From assembly GCA_037577475.1 (NCBI GenBank), contig CM075192.1, forward strand, positions 6,645,408 to 6,709,407: DNA of 64,000 nt, written 5' to 3'. Of the stretch, positions 50,458 through 62,830 are shown in pieces. Under the pieces are notes generated by a model. The model worked only from the letters and a program-made list of their open reading frames with translations, was not told where the DNA came from and did not search any database. The first letter of the stretch is position 1. Each line of letters begins with the position of its first letter. Position numbers and translations under genes: made by a program. The stretch is from Chaunax sp. Z400 (lineage: Eukaryota > Chordata > Actinopteri > Lophiiformes > Chaunacidae).

Positions 50458-50640
50458 TTATGTCTTATTGCCACTAGGTGGAGCTAGGGCTACATTTATC
50501 TGGCTGGAGGTTTTCAAGCCAGGACTCTTATCCAACATGTGAAATTTGGGAAGATTCAACCATGGACAGTGGAGTTATCACAAGTTCCTGTTTCATGGTG
50601 AAACATTGACATCTGCCACACTGTCACGGCTGTACCATTG
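50458..50640. repeat. Inverted relative of the 40.05-40.6 kb repeat
   Basis: TTGCCACTAGGTGGAGCTAG and AGGACTCTTATCCAACATGTG, then CATGGACAGTGGAGTTAT, are the complements of blocks at 40.35-40.45 kb. Confidence 0.6.
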
Positions 50641-51959
50641 GGCGAAAACTATTTTTATTTTATTCACAGTAAAAATTTCTGTCAAGGCTTTTCTGACTGA
50701 ATTTGAGGTCAATATGGTCAATGGGCTAGTAGAAGTATGTCAAACTAAAAAATATATTATTTAGAAGGTGCAGATGTGTCTTTGATAGCTGATGAGAAGA
50801 TCACAAGAAGGGTGTGTCATGTTGAAGATTATGCCACGGCAGTTTCCCCCGGTGCTGCTATAACGACCAGCTACACTGAGGTGGTACTATCCTCTTTCCC
50901 TCCAAAGTAGTTACCATCACCAAAAAAAAAAAAAAAACAATAGACTTATTAAATTCTGATAAGAACTTGTTTTAGTGAGCAGAAATTACAGGAAAAAAAA
51001 TCTTGTCAATTGAATCGCAACCATACTGTTACAGTGAATTACTCTTGACAGGATGATCGAAATTAGGAAAAGTACGCATTTGTGTGTGCATTGCATGGAA
51101 TATTCTAGAAAATGTTAAATATTGTTTATATACATCTGAGTGTATCTGTCTGTCATCAACAGGGGTGAAAGGAACGACCTCTAGTTCATCCAATTTTGAT
51201 GGCTTTCAGAGAGTGACCTGATGATTTATGTCATTCAGTTTTGAAGCTGAACTGTTTGATGTCAATGGAAGGGCACAGATTAATGATCCAAGTGAATAAC
51301 AGAACCTGCTGCTGCATGTTTCTTAACCTTTGCAGCGTGTTCAGTCGAAGTGACATAGCCACTTTATCTGTACTGCATGAGATAATTGCAGTATGCACAC
51401 AAAGCCTAGCCGGTAATGTCTGCCTTTCTGATGAATGATGATACATTTTCTGTGAACTTATAGCCTTGTGTTCTAACTAGCTCCATTTGAATTTGTTGTC
51501 CTCTTTTAACAACATCCTTGCTGGCTGACATTCATAGGAAGAAAAAAACAACAACTAAAAACTGTAAATTGTCCAACTGCCTTTAATCTAAGGTCATACT
51601 TCATACTCCTGCTTTCGTAGTTTTGTATGTTCACCAGGTCCAAATGTTGCAGAATTTAGTGCCACTCAGTGTGACTGAGGACATGAGTACATATACATAT
51701 AGCGGAATGTTTGAAGCTTTCATCTGGTACAGTGCATCAAATGGAAACATGTGTATTTAAACTGTGCATTGTCCTTTTTTTAAAATTAATTAATTAATTA
51801 AATAAATAAAGTGTTGCAGGACAACAAACCAATGGCAGCCTGATTTACATCACTAACTTCCAATTTATCCAATAAGACACAGTCTGTGTTTCTTTAATTT
51901 TTTTTCTCGTTTTTCCTCCCCTAAATGCTTTAAGTACATAAGTACAATTATATGCCTTA

Positions 51960-52335
51960 TGGGGCGGCACAGTGGCGCAGTGGGTAGTGCCTCACAGCAA
52001 GAAGGTTCTGGGTTCAAATCCACCTGAAGACCTGGGACTTTTCTGTATGGAGTTTCCATGTTCTCCCGTGTCTGTGTAGGTTCTCTCCGGGTTCTCCGGC
52101 TTCCTTCCACCACCAAAAACATGCAGTAGAGGTGGATTGGTGACTCTAAATTGACCCAAGGTGTGAATGTGAGTGTGAATGGTTGTTTGTCTTTCTATGT
52201 GGCCCTGTGATGAACTGGCGACTTGTCCAGGGTGAACCCTGCCTCCCGCCCCAAAGTTAGCTGGGATAGGTTCCAGCCCCACCGCAACCCTACAGGCGGT
52301 TACAGAAAATGAATGAATGAATGAATGAATGAATG
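51960..52335 (+). repeat. tRNA-head SINE-like repeat, near complete
   Basis: It starts GGGGCGGCACAGTGGCGCAG with box A-like GTGGCGCAGTGGGTAGTG and box B-like GGTTCTGGGTTCAAATCC. A conserved body (CCTGTGATGAACTGGCGACT, CCAGGGTGAACCCTGCCT) follows, and it ends in (GAAT)n. It is in an smco4 intron. A 5' fragment of the same family is at 59470-59625. Confidence 0.75.
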
Positions 52336-52439
52336 CCTTATGCTTTGGATAAGTGCAGTGCCACTCAATTTGAAGATGCTACAACTATTCATTCTGCATC
52401 AACTAACATAACTGGAATAAGGACCACTCTTCAATCTTA

Positions 52440-53180
52440 ACTACAACTTCTACTTGATTGGATATGTGCAAACAGATCTGTCTTGAATTTAGTAAAAACC
52501 AAAAGCGGGCCAGAAATTCCACTGATAATGCTGATCAGCTTCGCTTATCACTGACGGACTCCTATAAAAGTCAAAGCTGCTTGGTGTCACACTTGATGAG
52601 CAGCTATCATGGGAGAAACACAGTAATAATATTGTTAAGAATAGGTATGGGTAGAGGAATATAATCCTTTAGAACATGTTCCTATTGAGTTTCTTCAGGA
52701 GTGTCTGTTACAGCAAACAACCAAATTGTCTGCACTCACAAATTCATTATGTGAGAGACCAAAATAGTTTTACTACCAGGCAGGCTAGTAGAGGAAACAA
52801 ACACAAGTTAGTGACACAAAAACCAAGCAGTATGTAGATCTGTAATGTTAAGCGCTATCACAATGTGGAAAACAAATTGCCAAAAAAGATCATGTCAATG
52901 TAGTCTGTTCAGCAAGTTTTCAAGGACTACTAAAGTAACACCACCAATAACCCCGATGGTAACTAACAAGTGAAGAACCATGATGGAATGTCATCTGGTG
53001 TGTTGTGAGGCTTGGTAGTTTATTTGATATTTTTCTTTACTCCTCGTGAAGATGTTTTTGTTGATACCTCTGACATTGTTATATGTCTTTTTGAATGTTT
53101 TGTTGCGTGTCCCATGAAGAGTAGCTGCTACCCTAGTGTCAGCTAATATGGGTTCAAATAAATAAACAAATCTGAATCAT
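52440..53180 (+). pseudogene. LINE 3' end fragment
   Basis: Decayed translation resembles the end of a fish LINE reverse transcriptase (LLGVTLDEQLSWEKHSNNIV across a frameshift near 52575). A deletion follows, then a 3' tail GCTACCCTAGTGTCAGCTAA and CAAATAAATAAAC. Confidence 0.6.
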
Positions 53181-53500
53181 TATTCTAAGAAGGTTGCAGT
53201 CTTTTGAAATACTAAGTCATTCTTTACAGACAGATTCTCATTACTTACATCTTGTTTTAATATCTTAACTTTACGTTCCAAACTCAGTTGCTGGGCAGAA
53301 TGGCCCAGCCGCTGTGTAGCTCTTTTAGTTAGCCACATAGCTTCCTATTTTCTGTCTTATGCATTACGACACGCTGTTGAGGAAATTGATGTATCGGGTG
53401 GCTCCTACAGCTGCTTAGTTCGTACTAACTCAAGGGAACGTGAGCTATGATGCTGACTAAACACTTTTTACGGTTCAATAAGACTGGCACTGAGAGTTAC

Positions 53501-53705
53501 CTTACAGATAGAGCCGGGGCAGCTCAGCGCTGATGGGGCTATTCTGCCGGGTCTTCACCGTTTCTCCAACAGTCCTAGACGTCAAATTTGTTCCAGCAAC
53601 AAAGTACAGTAAGTTAAGACCGCTTTTCCGGAATAAGTTTGACGTGGCATGCCAGAGAGAGGCATGATGGATAATGCTCCCAAGCTTGCTAGGTAACTTC
53701 CGGAC
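53501..53705 (-). other. smco4: Probable smco4 non-coding exon 1 and promoter
   Basis: On the minus strand a good donor (CTGTAAG then GTAACT) is the complement of 53490-53507. It ends a GC-richer stretch that would be the first, non-coding exon. An ETS-like ACTTCCGG lies at 53697-53704, at the expected promoter position. This is inferred from composition, the splice site and the need for an upstream exon; no homology supports it. Confidence 0.4.
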
Positions 53706-54164
53706 ATACCCTCCAAAATAAAACGCTATGTGAAGGCGTCTGATCGCGTCGTCGTCATGTTTGTTTGTACAGCTCTTTTGTAAACCCAGGACACATGGCA
53801 ACAAATTCAAGTGTCACTAAAAATATGTTCAGAAATTATATGTAATTACTAAGTATTTCTTTTTGCCAGTCACAGCAGAGTGTTAGTATCTCATGACCTT
53901 CTGACTCATCAATGCTCCATCTATGTTTCAGGCAGTCAATGAAGGGCTAAGAGACATGCTTAGTATGTTGTCTTGATCTAGATGATATTCTTATCAGGGG
54001 TGGAGAAATGTGAGTTTGCACACTAGTTGAAGGTTTCTTAAGAAACACTCATAGAAACAACTTCACACTTCGTGCTTCCTTTGGCCCTCAACAATACACC
54101 TGACATGATATAATTGCATTATTTAGCAAAACAAAAGACACACAGAGCAGTTGTATTTATGTGC

Positions 54165-54500
54165 ACCAGATGAGATAAGATGAGATAAACTTTATTGTTC
54201 CTGAAGGGACATTTGTCTTGGACAGCAGTGCAGTCATAAAGGTCACTGCAATATCAGATGAAAGATAATCAAAAATATAAAATAGAAGAAATATCAGACA
54301 AAAAGTAACACAAATTGACAAAATAGAAGAAATATCAGACAAAAAGTAACACAAATTGACAGAGAGTTAGGTAAGATCCTAAGGTGCACTAGGATCAAAG
54401 TGCAGCTGTGCTATAGACAAAAAGTACACACAAACTATAAGAACATACACATACATTCAAGCATGCTATACATTACATTACAATACATTATGTACCCTGA
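54165..54500. repeat. Dispersed repeat with a 41-bp tandem duplication
   Basis: Opens with GATAAGATGAGATAAACTTT and ATTGTTCCTGAAGGGACA, a common fish retroposon end. Positions 54279-54319 are repeated exactly at 54320-54360. Confidence 0.6.
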
Positions 54501-56120
54501 GTGTTTAATAGTCCCTTGAGTCACTGTTGTCAAAGTAAGGAGTGAGCTACTGTTTGTTTATCAGTGAGATTGAAGTTGGGAGAAAGGACAGTTTTAACCG
54601 GTTGCTTTTGTATTGACATGTTCTGCATCATTTCCCTGAAGGTAGCAGTTGTTCCCTTACACCTACCACTTTCATCACTGTTTTAAACAAGCACATCCAA
54701 ATCACATGCATATGTGCATTCACATGCATTAGCTCTTCTTCCAAAGTTCAGAGGGAACAATTGACTAGTCTTTCAAAATAAAAAATAAACTCATACATGC
54801 AAAAATACAATGTTACACAAAGATATGATGTATAAAAAAAGTAAAATCAACCCCCGTAAATAAATTCCTCTCAGTCTATAAAAACAAAACATCCTCATAG
54901 GAGAATAAACAAAGTGTGCTTGTTCTAAATCCCTTTCAATGACAAAGGTCAAAAATGGGCTTTTTATTGTTTTCCCTGTTATGTCATAAGGCGTTGTGCT
55001 CTGGATTTGGCCCGGTCGCTGCAAATTAGTGACTAAGTAAAGGATGTGCTGTTTCAGACCGCGTGCAGTAACAACACTTACGTCGTTAAGTCCCATACCC
55101 TGCTTCTGCAGAGAGTGTTTGCCTGTTATTAATATTGAGTGTGTCACATATCCACATAACACCACCATTTGACACTGCACTTCCTTGGGCCCCGAGCAAC
55201 TTACATGTGAAATTTGAAGTAGGTCAGATGAATGGTTCTCACGGTAGGGGTATTGCAGACAGACAGACAGACAAACAGGTATTCCTTGCATTAGAGTAAG
55301 ACACTAATCTAAAGTGTTCAGGAGTTGTTTGAAACCATCTCTCTCATCTGTCTGAATTATCACCATTTCTTTTACAGTGTTGCTGGTGACAGCATTTGTC
55401 ATGTCTTGCCATCTGTTGATTTTCCTTGTCAATAAGGCACTTTTTTGCTGAAGTTTGCTGTGCGTTTTTGTTCTTGTACCTTGGCTGGTTTAGGACTGTT
55501 GTGGACAGCTGACTGCCGAAGCTTGTGTGGAGACAGTCAGTTCTCTGTAAACAGCATCATCTGGTGGCCTTTTCATGTTACTTCACCCAGAAACTGACAA
55601 TCAGTGATCAGATAGAGTAAATCTGCGTCTGTTCATTCTTAAGTTGTCTTTGTATGACATTAAATCCGTCCATGTTACTCTAAAAACATCTGTTTCATTA
55701 TGGAATCTCTGTGTCATTGACTGCTAAAGCTTGAGTTGTATAAAATCAGGTTGTGGCTGAATATCTGCAAGAATAAAACTGCAGTATTTAAGATCCTGTT
55801 CCTGCAGACAAACACTGAAATCATAATTAAAGTTGTGTGTCATTGATTTGGTCGTCATAAACTTTGTTTTCCATCTCTCTGATGATGCACTCTTGAACTT
55901 TATTCAACATAACCCATCATTTACAGTATTTGGCCTCATTGTGTTTATTTTCACATTACAGCTGCTACATAGAGCAGCTTCAACTAAAGACACGCTTGAT
56001 ATTTTTTTATCTTTTTTTTTTAACATGAATTAACTTTTATTGGATGGTAATGAGAATCATTTCACTTCAAAGATGTGCGGACAAATAATCAATCAATAAT
56101 CAAACAGCTGATGGTGCATT
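54500..56120. other. Intergenic, mostly unassigned
   Basis: A dispersed repeat end with (CAGA)n (about 55150-55285) is recognisable. A 166-codon minus-strand ORF (54791-55291) runs through it and shows no family motif. Otherwise no gene seen. Confidence 0.4.
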
Positions 56121-56510
56121 TATGTGACCTGCAGCAGAAGTTTAAAGCTTTGTTTCTGTCTTCCTCTTCCTCAGCATTTCCATTTGGACGTCTGTCCTCA
56201 TCTCCAACCCCAACCAGCCCGGCAGCTCCAGGCTGATCCTGAGGAGGGTTCCGGCACCGGTGGTCTCCAGCAGCTCCTCCCGGTGGTCTACTCTGTTTAC
56301 CTTCCTACCCCGCATTCCCTCTTCCTCTTCCTCCTTCTCTCCCCCTACATCTCCCTGTTTATCTAAAATACAGAACAGCAGGAGAGATATTTTGCTTTGG
56401 ATTCTGTTTGTTTGTTTGTTTTTGTTTTTTTCTCTCTCTATGATTCCGGGACCCAAACTGAAGAGAAGACACCAGAGGACCCCAGTAGGACACAAGAGAT
56501 GAGGGACAGG
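56120..56510. other. GC-richer stretch with possible orphan exon
   Basis: A good plus-strand acceptor (TTCCTCTTCCTCAG at about 56173) opens an 80-110 codon frame (ISIWTSVLISNPNQPGSSRL, then a Ser/Phe-rich low-complexity part) ending near 56500. I recognise no family. It may be a terminal exon, a lineage-specific transcript or chance. Confidence 0.25.
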
Positions 56511-57245
56511 ATGAGAGAGGAGATGAGATACAGATCCAGGATCAGATCACAGAGATGAACAACAGCAACACATAAAATGGCTCAAAAGGTATTTTATGTT
56601 TTCAAGGAAATATACAGTAATAAAGTTGTCTGGGAAAATGTATTATTTATCCCAGAATAACTAAAGATTTATCTGTTTTATTTTTCCATCACATCTCTCT
56701 TTGCGAGACTTCAAGACCCCAAATGATGAAAAACTACAGCAGCGAAACGCGAGGCTTCAAACACAGATGAGGGAACAGTCCAGTAAGAGAAAGACGATGG
56801 AGACAGATCCCACCTCCAGTAAAGAGATGAGACCTGAACGAATGAAGATGATGATGAACAACGTCAAAAAGAGAGATGAGAAGAAATGAGATGACAGAAA
56901 CAACTTCCTCATACTCCACATGGAAAAGCATGATTTACTGGTAATCATTAGAAATCTAAATGTACAATGTTAGTCCTGAAGACACGATAAAGTATGTTTA
57001 AATTAGTTTTCAGTCTAATGCTGTCTGAGAAAATGCAGTCATTTATCTCAGAATTAACTAAAGACTGTGTGTGGGTTTTTTTTCTTTAAGGGACTCTGAG
57101 ACTTCAAAAATCTCTCAGAAGAACCAACGCATGAGAAAATGAGGGAAAAGTCCTAATGAGGATAAAGAAATGAGAAACAGATCCAGGATCAGGACATTAG
57201 ATGAACGACCGCCTGACAAACATTAGGCTACCCCCAACATGTCAA
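56510..57245. repeat. Two diverged direct copies of a roughly 0.4-kb purine-rich unit
   Basis: Blocks recur in the same order: GTCTG-GAAAATG, TTTATC-CAGAAT-AACTAAAGA at 56628 and 57022; GAGACTTCAA at 56704 and 57096. CAGATCCAGGATCAG occurs at about 56532 and 57178. No conserved reading frame is shared between the copies. Confidence 0.55.
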
Positions 57246-57779
57246 ATGCTCCAAAGATGTTTATGTCTACAAAGAAATATACAGACTTCAAGTTTTTATT
57301 TGAAGTCCAAGATGTGAAATGTCAAAAAGAAACCATTTGAGGACAGAAGAATCAGAGCCACCTAGACAGAAGAAGATTTCCACAATATTTCATATGATCA
57401 AACTATGTCCAAAATGTGTGAATGTGCCTTAAATGCAAAGTCAAAACCAGAAGAATCGCCTCTGTTTGGTGTTAAGATTTACATATTTACATTTCTCTTT
57501 AATGGTATGTGTTGGGTAATAAATAAAAACTGATAAAACAATAATACAAACACTACAAAAATGGTCTTTCAATCTGGTCTCTCGATTCCTGAGAAATGAA
57601 CGTTTTAGGACCTCATCACAGGTTAAATATGTTAAAATAACCAGTAATTGTTGGCTTATGTTCATAATTTAATTGATGTGTATTTCCAGGACTGTCAGCC
57701 AGCTTATTGTGTCAGACCAACTTCATAATGTCAAACAATGACTCAGTTTATTTTTAAAGCATAGACTCTTTATAGAATC

Positions 57780-58140
57780 CAACAGTTACACTTTAACTTG
57801 GTGTCTATTGTAGCCTTGTGGCATTTAATGAAACAGACCAACCAAAAACCAACCGATCCAAGCATGAAACGTTTTTGGAGCTTCGTAGAAAAAAACAACA
57901 TCGTAACAAGATGGAGACGACCAAAAACAAACTGGAGGTGTGGGCGGCAAGGACACTTTGGCCGAGAGTGCTTTCTGTAACCAGACTGTGATAATGCTGA
58001 CCTCAGAGAGTCCAGAGTATTCCAGATTTTCGGACCTCTAAATGTGATGTTAAATTGATGGCAAGATGTACAACAGAAGGGTAAGTGGAGATGATTACTA
58101 TTACAGACAAGAGGCGTAAACAAGGATATATACAAGGGTA
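57780..58140 (-). pseudogene. LINE ORF2 C-terminal fragment
   Basis: Minus-strand FRGPKIWNTLDSLRSALSQS is the typical end of a fish LINE reverse transcriptase protein. The upstream part is absent. Confidence 0.55.
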
Positions 58141-58199
58141 TAGACATACAGTACCAAAATAACATTAATCATAATGGGAAACAATACCATAGTATTGTA

Positions 58200-58520
58200 T
58201 TACACTATTACACTACGATCTGCATACCATGGACATAGGGCTCTCTTTAAATGATCTTAAGTGTATGGTCCAAAGTCTATGGCGCAAGTGCATTGTGGGA
58301 CACAGCTCCATTTTGCATTTAAATGGTGCATAAACTGGGCACAAAATAAGGCACAAGATGTAAAGGAGCAGTACTTAGACCCTTAATTATTCATAGGTGG
58401 GTTTTGGTTGTAATATGAATTCAAACAATCAGAGCACCTTCTCCCATTCCTTTTAAAAGCCACATGCAACTGGACCTGGTGCATTGCTATTTAAGCTGCA
58501 GCACAGACATGTAGTCCTGT
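58200..58520. mobile_element. Common teleost miniature element
   Basis: GGTCCAAAGTCTATGGCGCA, CTTAATTATTCATAGGTGGG and AATCAGAGCACCTTCTCCCA are phrases of a very widespread fish repeat. Ends not determined; it may extend to about 59090. Confidence 0.5.
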
Positions 58521-59469
58521 GGACAATCTGCCTCTACTGTCCTCTAATTCTGTGTCTCAAGCATGTGAGTGACTGCACAGATATTTGAAGAAGAAAGTGG
58601 GCTGCTGCTTATACTTGTACCATTGTGTGGAAAAGGTCTAGTGTTTTGCATGGATCACAGCTTACAGATCAGACCAGCCAGTCATGAAAAATGATTATTC
58701 TGAATAATAAGATGGCATGTGGGTGAAGTAATACATTCATCATTTTACAATGAATCATTAATGAAACATTATATGATATTATCTGCAGTGATCCAAAAGC
58801 AGCAGAAACAATAACTGTGTCTCCATTGTTTGTGGAACAGAATGTGTCTTTGTGTTCCTTAATTCTTCCGACATGCATTCAGGACCTAATGTTAATTTAC
58901 GTTCTGTGTTCTTCTGCACATCCAAAAGATCACACGCAATCCAGGTTCATACAGTGAAAATGTTTAAAGTAGCTGTCCTCCTGATGAATCCTGAGGCACC
59001 AGTCAAGGCGCAGTGTTATTAGTGTGGGCAGTGTCAATATGGGTGTGGTTGTCTAACTTAGAGAAAATGATTGTTCAGATGGGCGGTGGGTGGATTAAAA
59101 TGTGCATGCAAATTTGTTTTGATTAAACAAAATGAGGTCAGACCGATCTGTGCAACAGTTGAGTCAAAGTTCTTTATTCATTTTATGCACAGTTGTGTAG
59201 AGTAGTGTTGTGAACTGGCCTATGTATGCAGTAGGTTTGAGCAAGTACTTGGCAGGAACAGGTAATGTACTTCTCAAGAGCATAATTTTCATCCAGATAA
59301 AATGTGCCGATATCTGTTCTCGTTGTGGAGAGAAATCCTCATTGTCAGTTTATTCGATCCGATTTATAAAAAAACGTTTTGTAGGATAGTTCTTACCCTT
59401 GTGATCAAAAACAAGGTAAACTATGAGGCTGTTCTGGAAATAGTTTCTAATACATATAATACATATATG

Positions 59470-59625
59470 TGGTGTAGTGGGTCGCACTATTTCCTCACAG
59501 CAAGACGGTTCAAGGTTCAGATCCACCTGAGGACCTGGGACTTTTCTTGGTGGAGTTTGTTTGAATGTTCTCCCCGTGTCTGCATGGGTTCCCTCTGGGT
59601 ACTCCGGCTTCCTGTCCAAAAATAA
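59470..59625 (+). repeat. 5' fragment of the 51.96-kb SINE-like family
   Basis: GTGGTGTAGTGGGTCGCA, TCACAGCAAGACGGTTCAAG and CACCTGAGGACCTGGGACTT follow the other copy, then it breaks off at about 59625. Confidence 0.7.
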
Positions 59626-60659
59626 GATTGATCTGAGGCACAATCATAAATGTAAATAGTTTTCCAATAAATAATAAATAACAACTTGTAAAATAACAAC
59701 TTACAACTCTCAGTTTAAGTACCACCTACTTCAGATTTAAACCCAGCTCCAAGTATGGATACAGATACAGATGACTTAGTTGGTTGAACAGATAGTGTAC
59801 TCGCTCATCCCTACTAACATCGGTTTAGAGACTCAAGGTATAAGTACAACATTACTAACATTATGTGACAGATGTAAATACGCTCAAAACATAAACACTT
59901 TTGTTCCCAAAAAACAACATATGTTTCAGAGAGCATTCGTTCTTGAGCAAGATAATCCATCCACCTGACAGGCATAGCATATCAAAAAGCAACATGTTCA
60001 TTAGACGGACAGATGTAGATGTATGTGTAGACGGCACTTAAGACTAGACAGCACTCACAGCAAATTCCTCCCCAAAGCCATTGTCATTAAACGTTCTTTA
60101 ATTTTTGAAAATAGGAAATATTCCATGATTTTGAACACCTGAAACAATTTTTTTTTCTATCTAGATATTGTTTTCAGAAATAATTTAGATTAGATTTAAC
60201 ATATTTAGGAATATACATAATACTGTGTAGGTATTAGAGTGCAATATTTTGTTTTGGTTTTATTTTTATCTTAAAATATATTATCCCAAGCCCACACAAC
60301 CCCACAATAAATGTTCATCATCATGTAGTGTTTTTCTTCAGTCAAGAAGAAAAGGTGGTTATAATGGAGAGAATATTAAAAAAAATACTACTGCAAAAAT
60401 AAACACTGTTGCTGCAAAGAAGACAGAAGAATACTGGCAGAAAAAGCCTGATTTATTTTAACGTGACACCTGCAGTGGGACTTTATTAAACTCTAAACTT
60501 GATACAGCACATTTAAACATTTTATTCAAGAACTGTTCCATAATGGAGACATGCTAAGATGTGTCAGTAATGATGAATTCAAATGACACTGTGTTGCTTA
60601 CAATGTCTGTATAAATGACTAATAATTGAAGACTGTGGCTCTCATTCTACTTTTGGAGA

Positions 60660-61070
60660 CTCTAGGGTCAAAAAGTAACCTTTTACCTTGGGAGCGGAAT
60701 GTCCTGGTTGGGTAATAGGACACTATGAGCTCTTTAAGGTAATGTGGTGCCTGATCATTAAGAGCTTTATATATGTGAGACAAAGGATTTTGAATTCTAT
60801 TCTGGATTTTACAGAGGGTCAGTGCAGAGAAGCGAATATGGTGAGAAATATGATGTCTAATACTAGCTCTGGCCTGTACACATGCAGCACAGCACTCTGC
60901 ACCAGCTGATCTTTAGAGACTTATTGGGACAGCTGATAATAGGGAATTACAAAAATCCATCTGAAAGTAAAAGTGCATGAAATAAAGTTTCTCCATCTTT
61001 TTGAGAGACAATGTGCTTCATTTTTACAATATTACGCAGGTGAAAGAATGCAGTCCTTGAAATCCAGCCA
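60660..61070. repeat. Common teleost interspersed repeat, second half
   Basis: CTTGGGAGCGGAATGTCCTG, TTAAGAGCTTTATATATG, TTGAATTCTATTCTGGATTT and TTATTGGGACAGCTGATAAT are consecutive phrases of the family whose first half is at 19.85 kb. Confidence 0.6.
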
Positions 61071-61379
61071 GGTTAAAAGAAGGAAACCTTTGTGACCCTG
61101 ATAGCTCAACACACTTCACTAACCCATTAATCTCACATCATAGTCCGCTCTTCTACTCACACTTGCACACCAACATGTACATAAATACAAACACAATTCT
61201 TCCATTAACATACAGGAGTAACGCTACAACCCCTCAGGGAATAGGATACTACTGTACTGTCTGTCTGTCTCTCTTTTAACATACATATTCCACTGTCCTT
61301 GTGTTTTGATTTGTACTTTTATTGTAACTCGACTGCATATATTTGATTGAATTCATTCAAACAGTTTGTTTTTCACCGT

Positions 61380-62662
61380 GTGAGTGTGGATGTCATTGGG
61401 CCCTCGGTAAAGCAGTCAGCCCCGCTGTCATCCCAGCAACTCGCACCCACTGGCTGCGAGCACTGACAATCAAGGAGATTACGATGACGTCATTGCAGTC
61501 TAGTCGGCGATTGGTTGCTCGTCCTGCATAATCTCACCGCCGAGCAACTAAGGTTTTGTTCACCATGTTGGATAAACTGCTCGCTTTATTTACCTTGTGA
61601 CCAACAATTTCTATAATGTTAATGTCAACGAGGAGTCGTGGGCCCGGAGTGTAGATGCTGGACCAGGTGGCTTCTTCCTCCCAAGCAGACAGCAGGCTAA
61701 GCGACACCGACGTGGGCCACTGTTGTGATTTGGCGACCCGGACACCGATTAGCTAGCTCCAATCTGTCAGGTTCATCACCTCTGCCATCAGGATCATCTG
61801 TCCCCGCGTTTAAAGGATTGAACTTTTTGGCTCTATGGTCTCCCTGTGAATGTGTGCTAATGATCCTCGAGAGGACAACATAAAACGCATTGCACACAGG
61901 GCTGTCGATGGGGGAAATAAGTTGCCTGACAGCCGTCTCCGAGGATTTCTCTGTTTTGAGTCATGGTCGAAGCTTCGTTACGCCGTTAAAATGATGGGGG
62001 TTTGTGAGCGGGCGTGTGGCTGGATGGATCGGTGTAATAATAATATGTGAGAGCAGTGGATGGCCGAGGCCTGGGCCTGCCTGCCTACGTGCGCTCCTGT
62101 ATTGTGGCCTGGCCTGGGATACACCTCCTTTACATCGGATCAGCAGCGTTAATTACGGTCAGAAGATTACCCCTATTTATAAGAGAGCGGGGCCGCCTGC
62201 GCACACATCTGAAGGAGTTTGGAATAATAGATGTGTTTCCCCAGCCGTGTGGTGGGAAGAGGAACGACGCTGGAACAGAGCGAATGGCAAACTTTGACAC
62301 TTTTAAAAGATGAACGCACCGGTTCCAGTGTGACAAGCTCAACATCCCGCTGTTCTATCAAGACTTTGAGGCTAAACTTCATCAGGAGGGAGGGGGACGC
62401 CACTTCTACCATGACTGATATCTAGGGCTATCGACTTTTTTATTTATTGAGGGGGGTGCGGGTTATTTTCTATTCAGTACTTTTGAATCAGCATTCTCAC
62501 CAGTGACACATCTTGAGACTCCTGTGGTCTTTGCTACATTACACATGCTCATGATGTGATAGTTCTGTTCTTAGCCCAAGGTTACTCTGCAAGCAAGAAA
62601 ACTACTTTAGAGGAAGTGGGTTAGATTCTTGTTGGCATTATGATTGGAGACTCACCAGGGTG

Positions 62663-62693
<31 letters not shown>

Positions 62694-62830
62694 ACAACAC
62701 ATTCCAAGTAGTTGCTGTTTGATCATTTAAACCCGAAATCTATATGTTTGCTATTCGTTTCATTCGTCCTAGTTTTGCAGTGGTCGTCATTCGCATCACT
62801 CTTAGAAGCAGAAGGTTCCTGCATCATTGA
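61380..62830 (+). promoter_or_regulatory. Probable nlk promoter and long 5' UTR
   Basis: GC- and CpG-richer DNA without a convincing long reading frame leads to the nlk start. A perfect CRE (TGACGTCA) is at 61485-61492, and an inverted CCAAT box (GATTGGTT) is about 17 bp further, at 61509-61516. A CT microsatellite is at about 62665-62687. Several short reading frames between 61850 and 62425 look like chance ORFs in an untranslated leader. Confidence 0.5.

Noticed and set aside
51960..52030. tRNA gene
   Set aside because: Boxes A and B are present, but no cloverleaf can be completed and the rest is a SINE-like body repeated at 59.47 kb.
54791..55291. 166-codon minus-strand ORF
   Set aside because: It crosses a dispersed repeat end with a CAGA run and shows no family motif or codon pattern of a real gene.
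62004..62425. Overlapping ORFs upstream of nlk
   Set aside because: Several frames are open on both strands in GC-richer leader sequence, none recognisable; chance ORFs are more likely.
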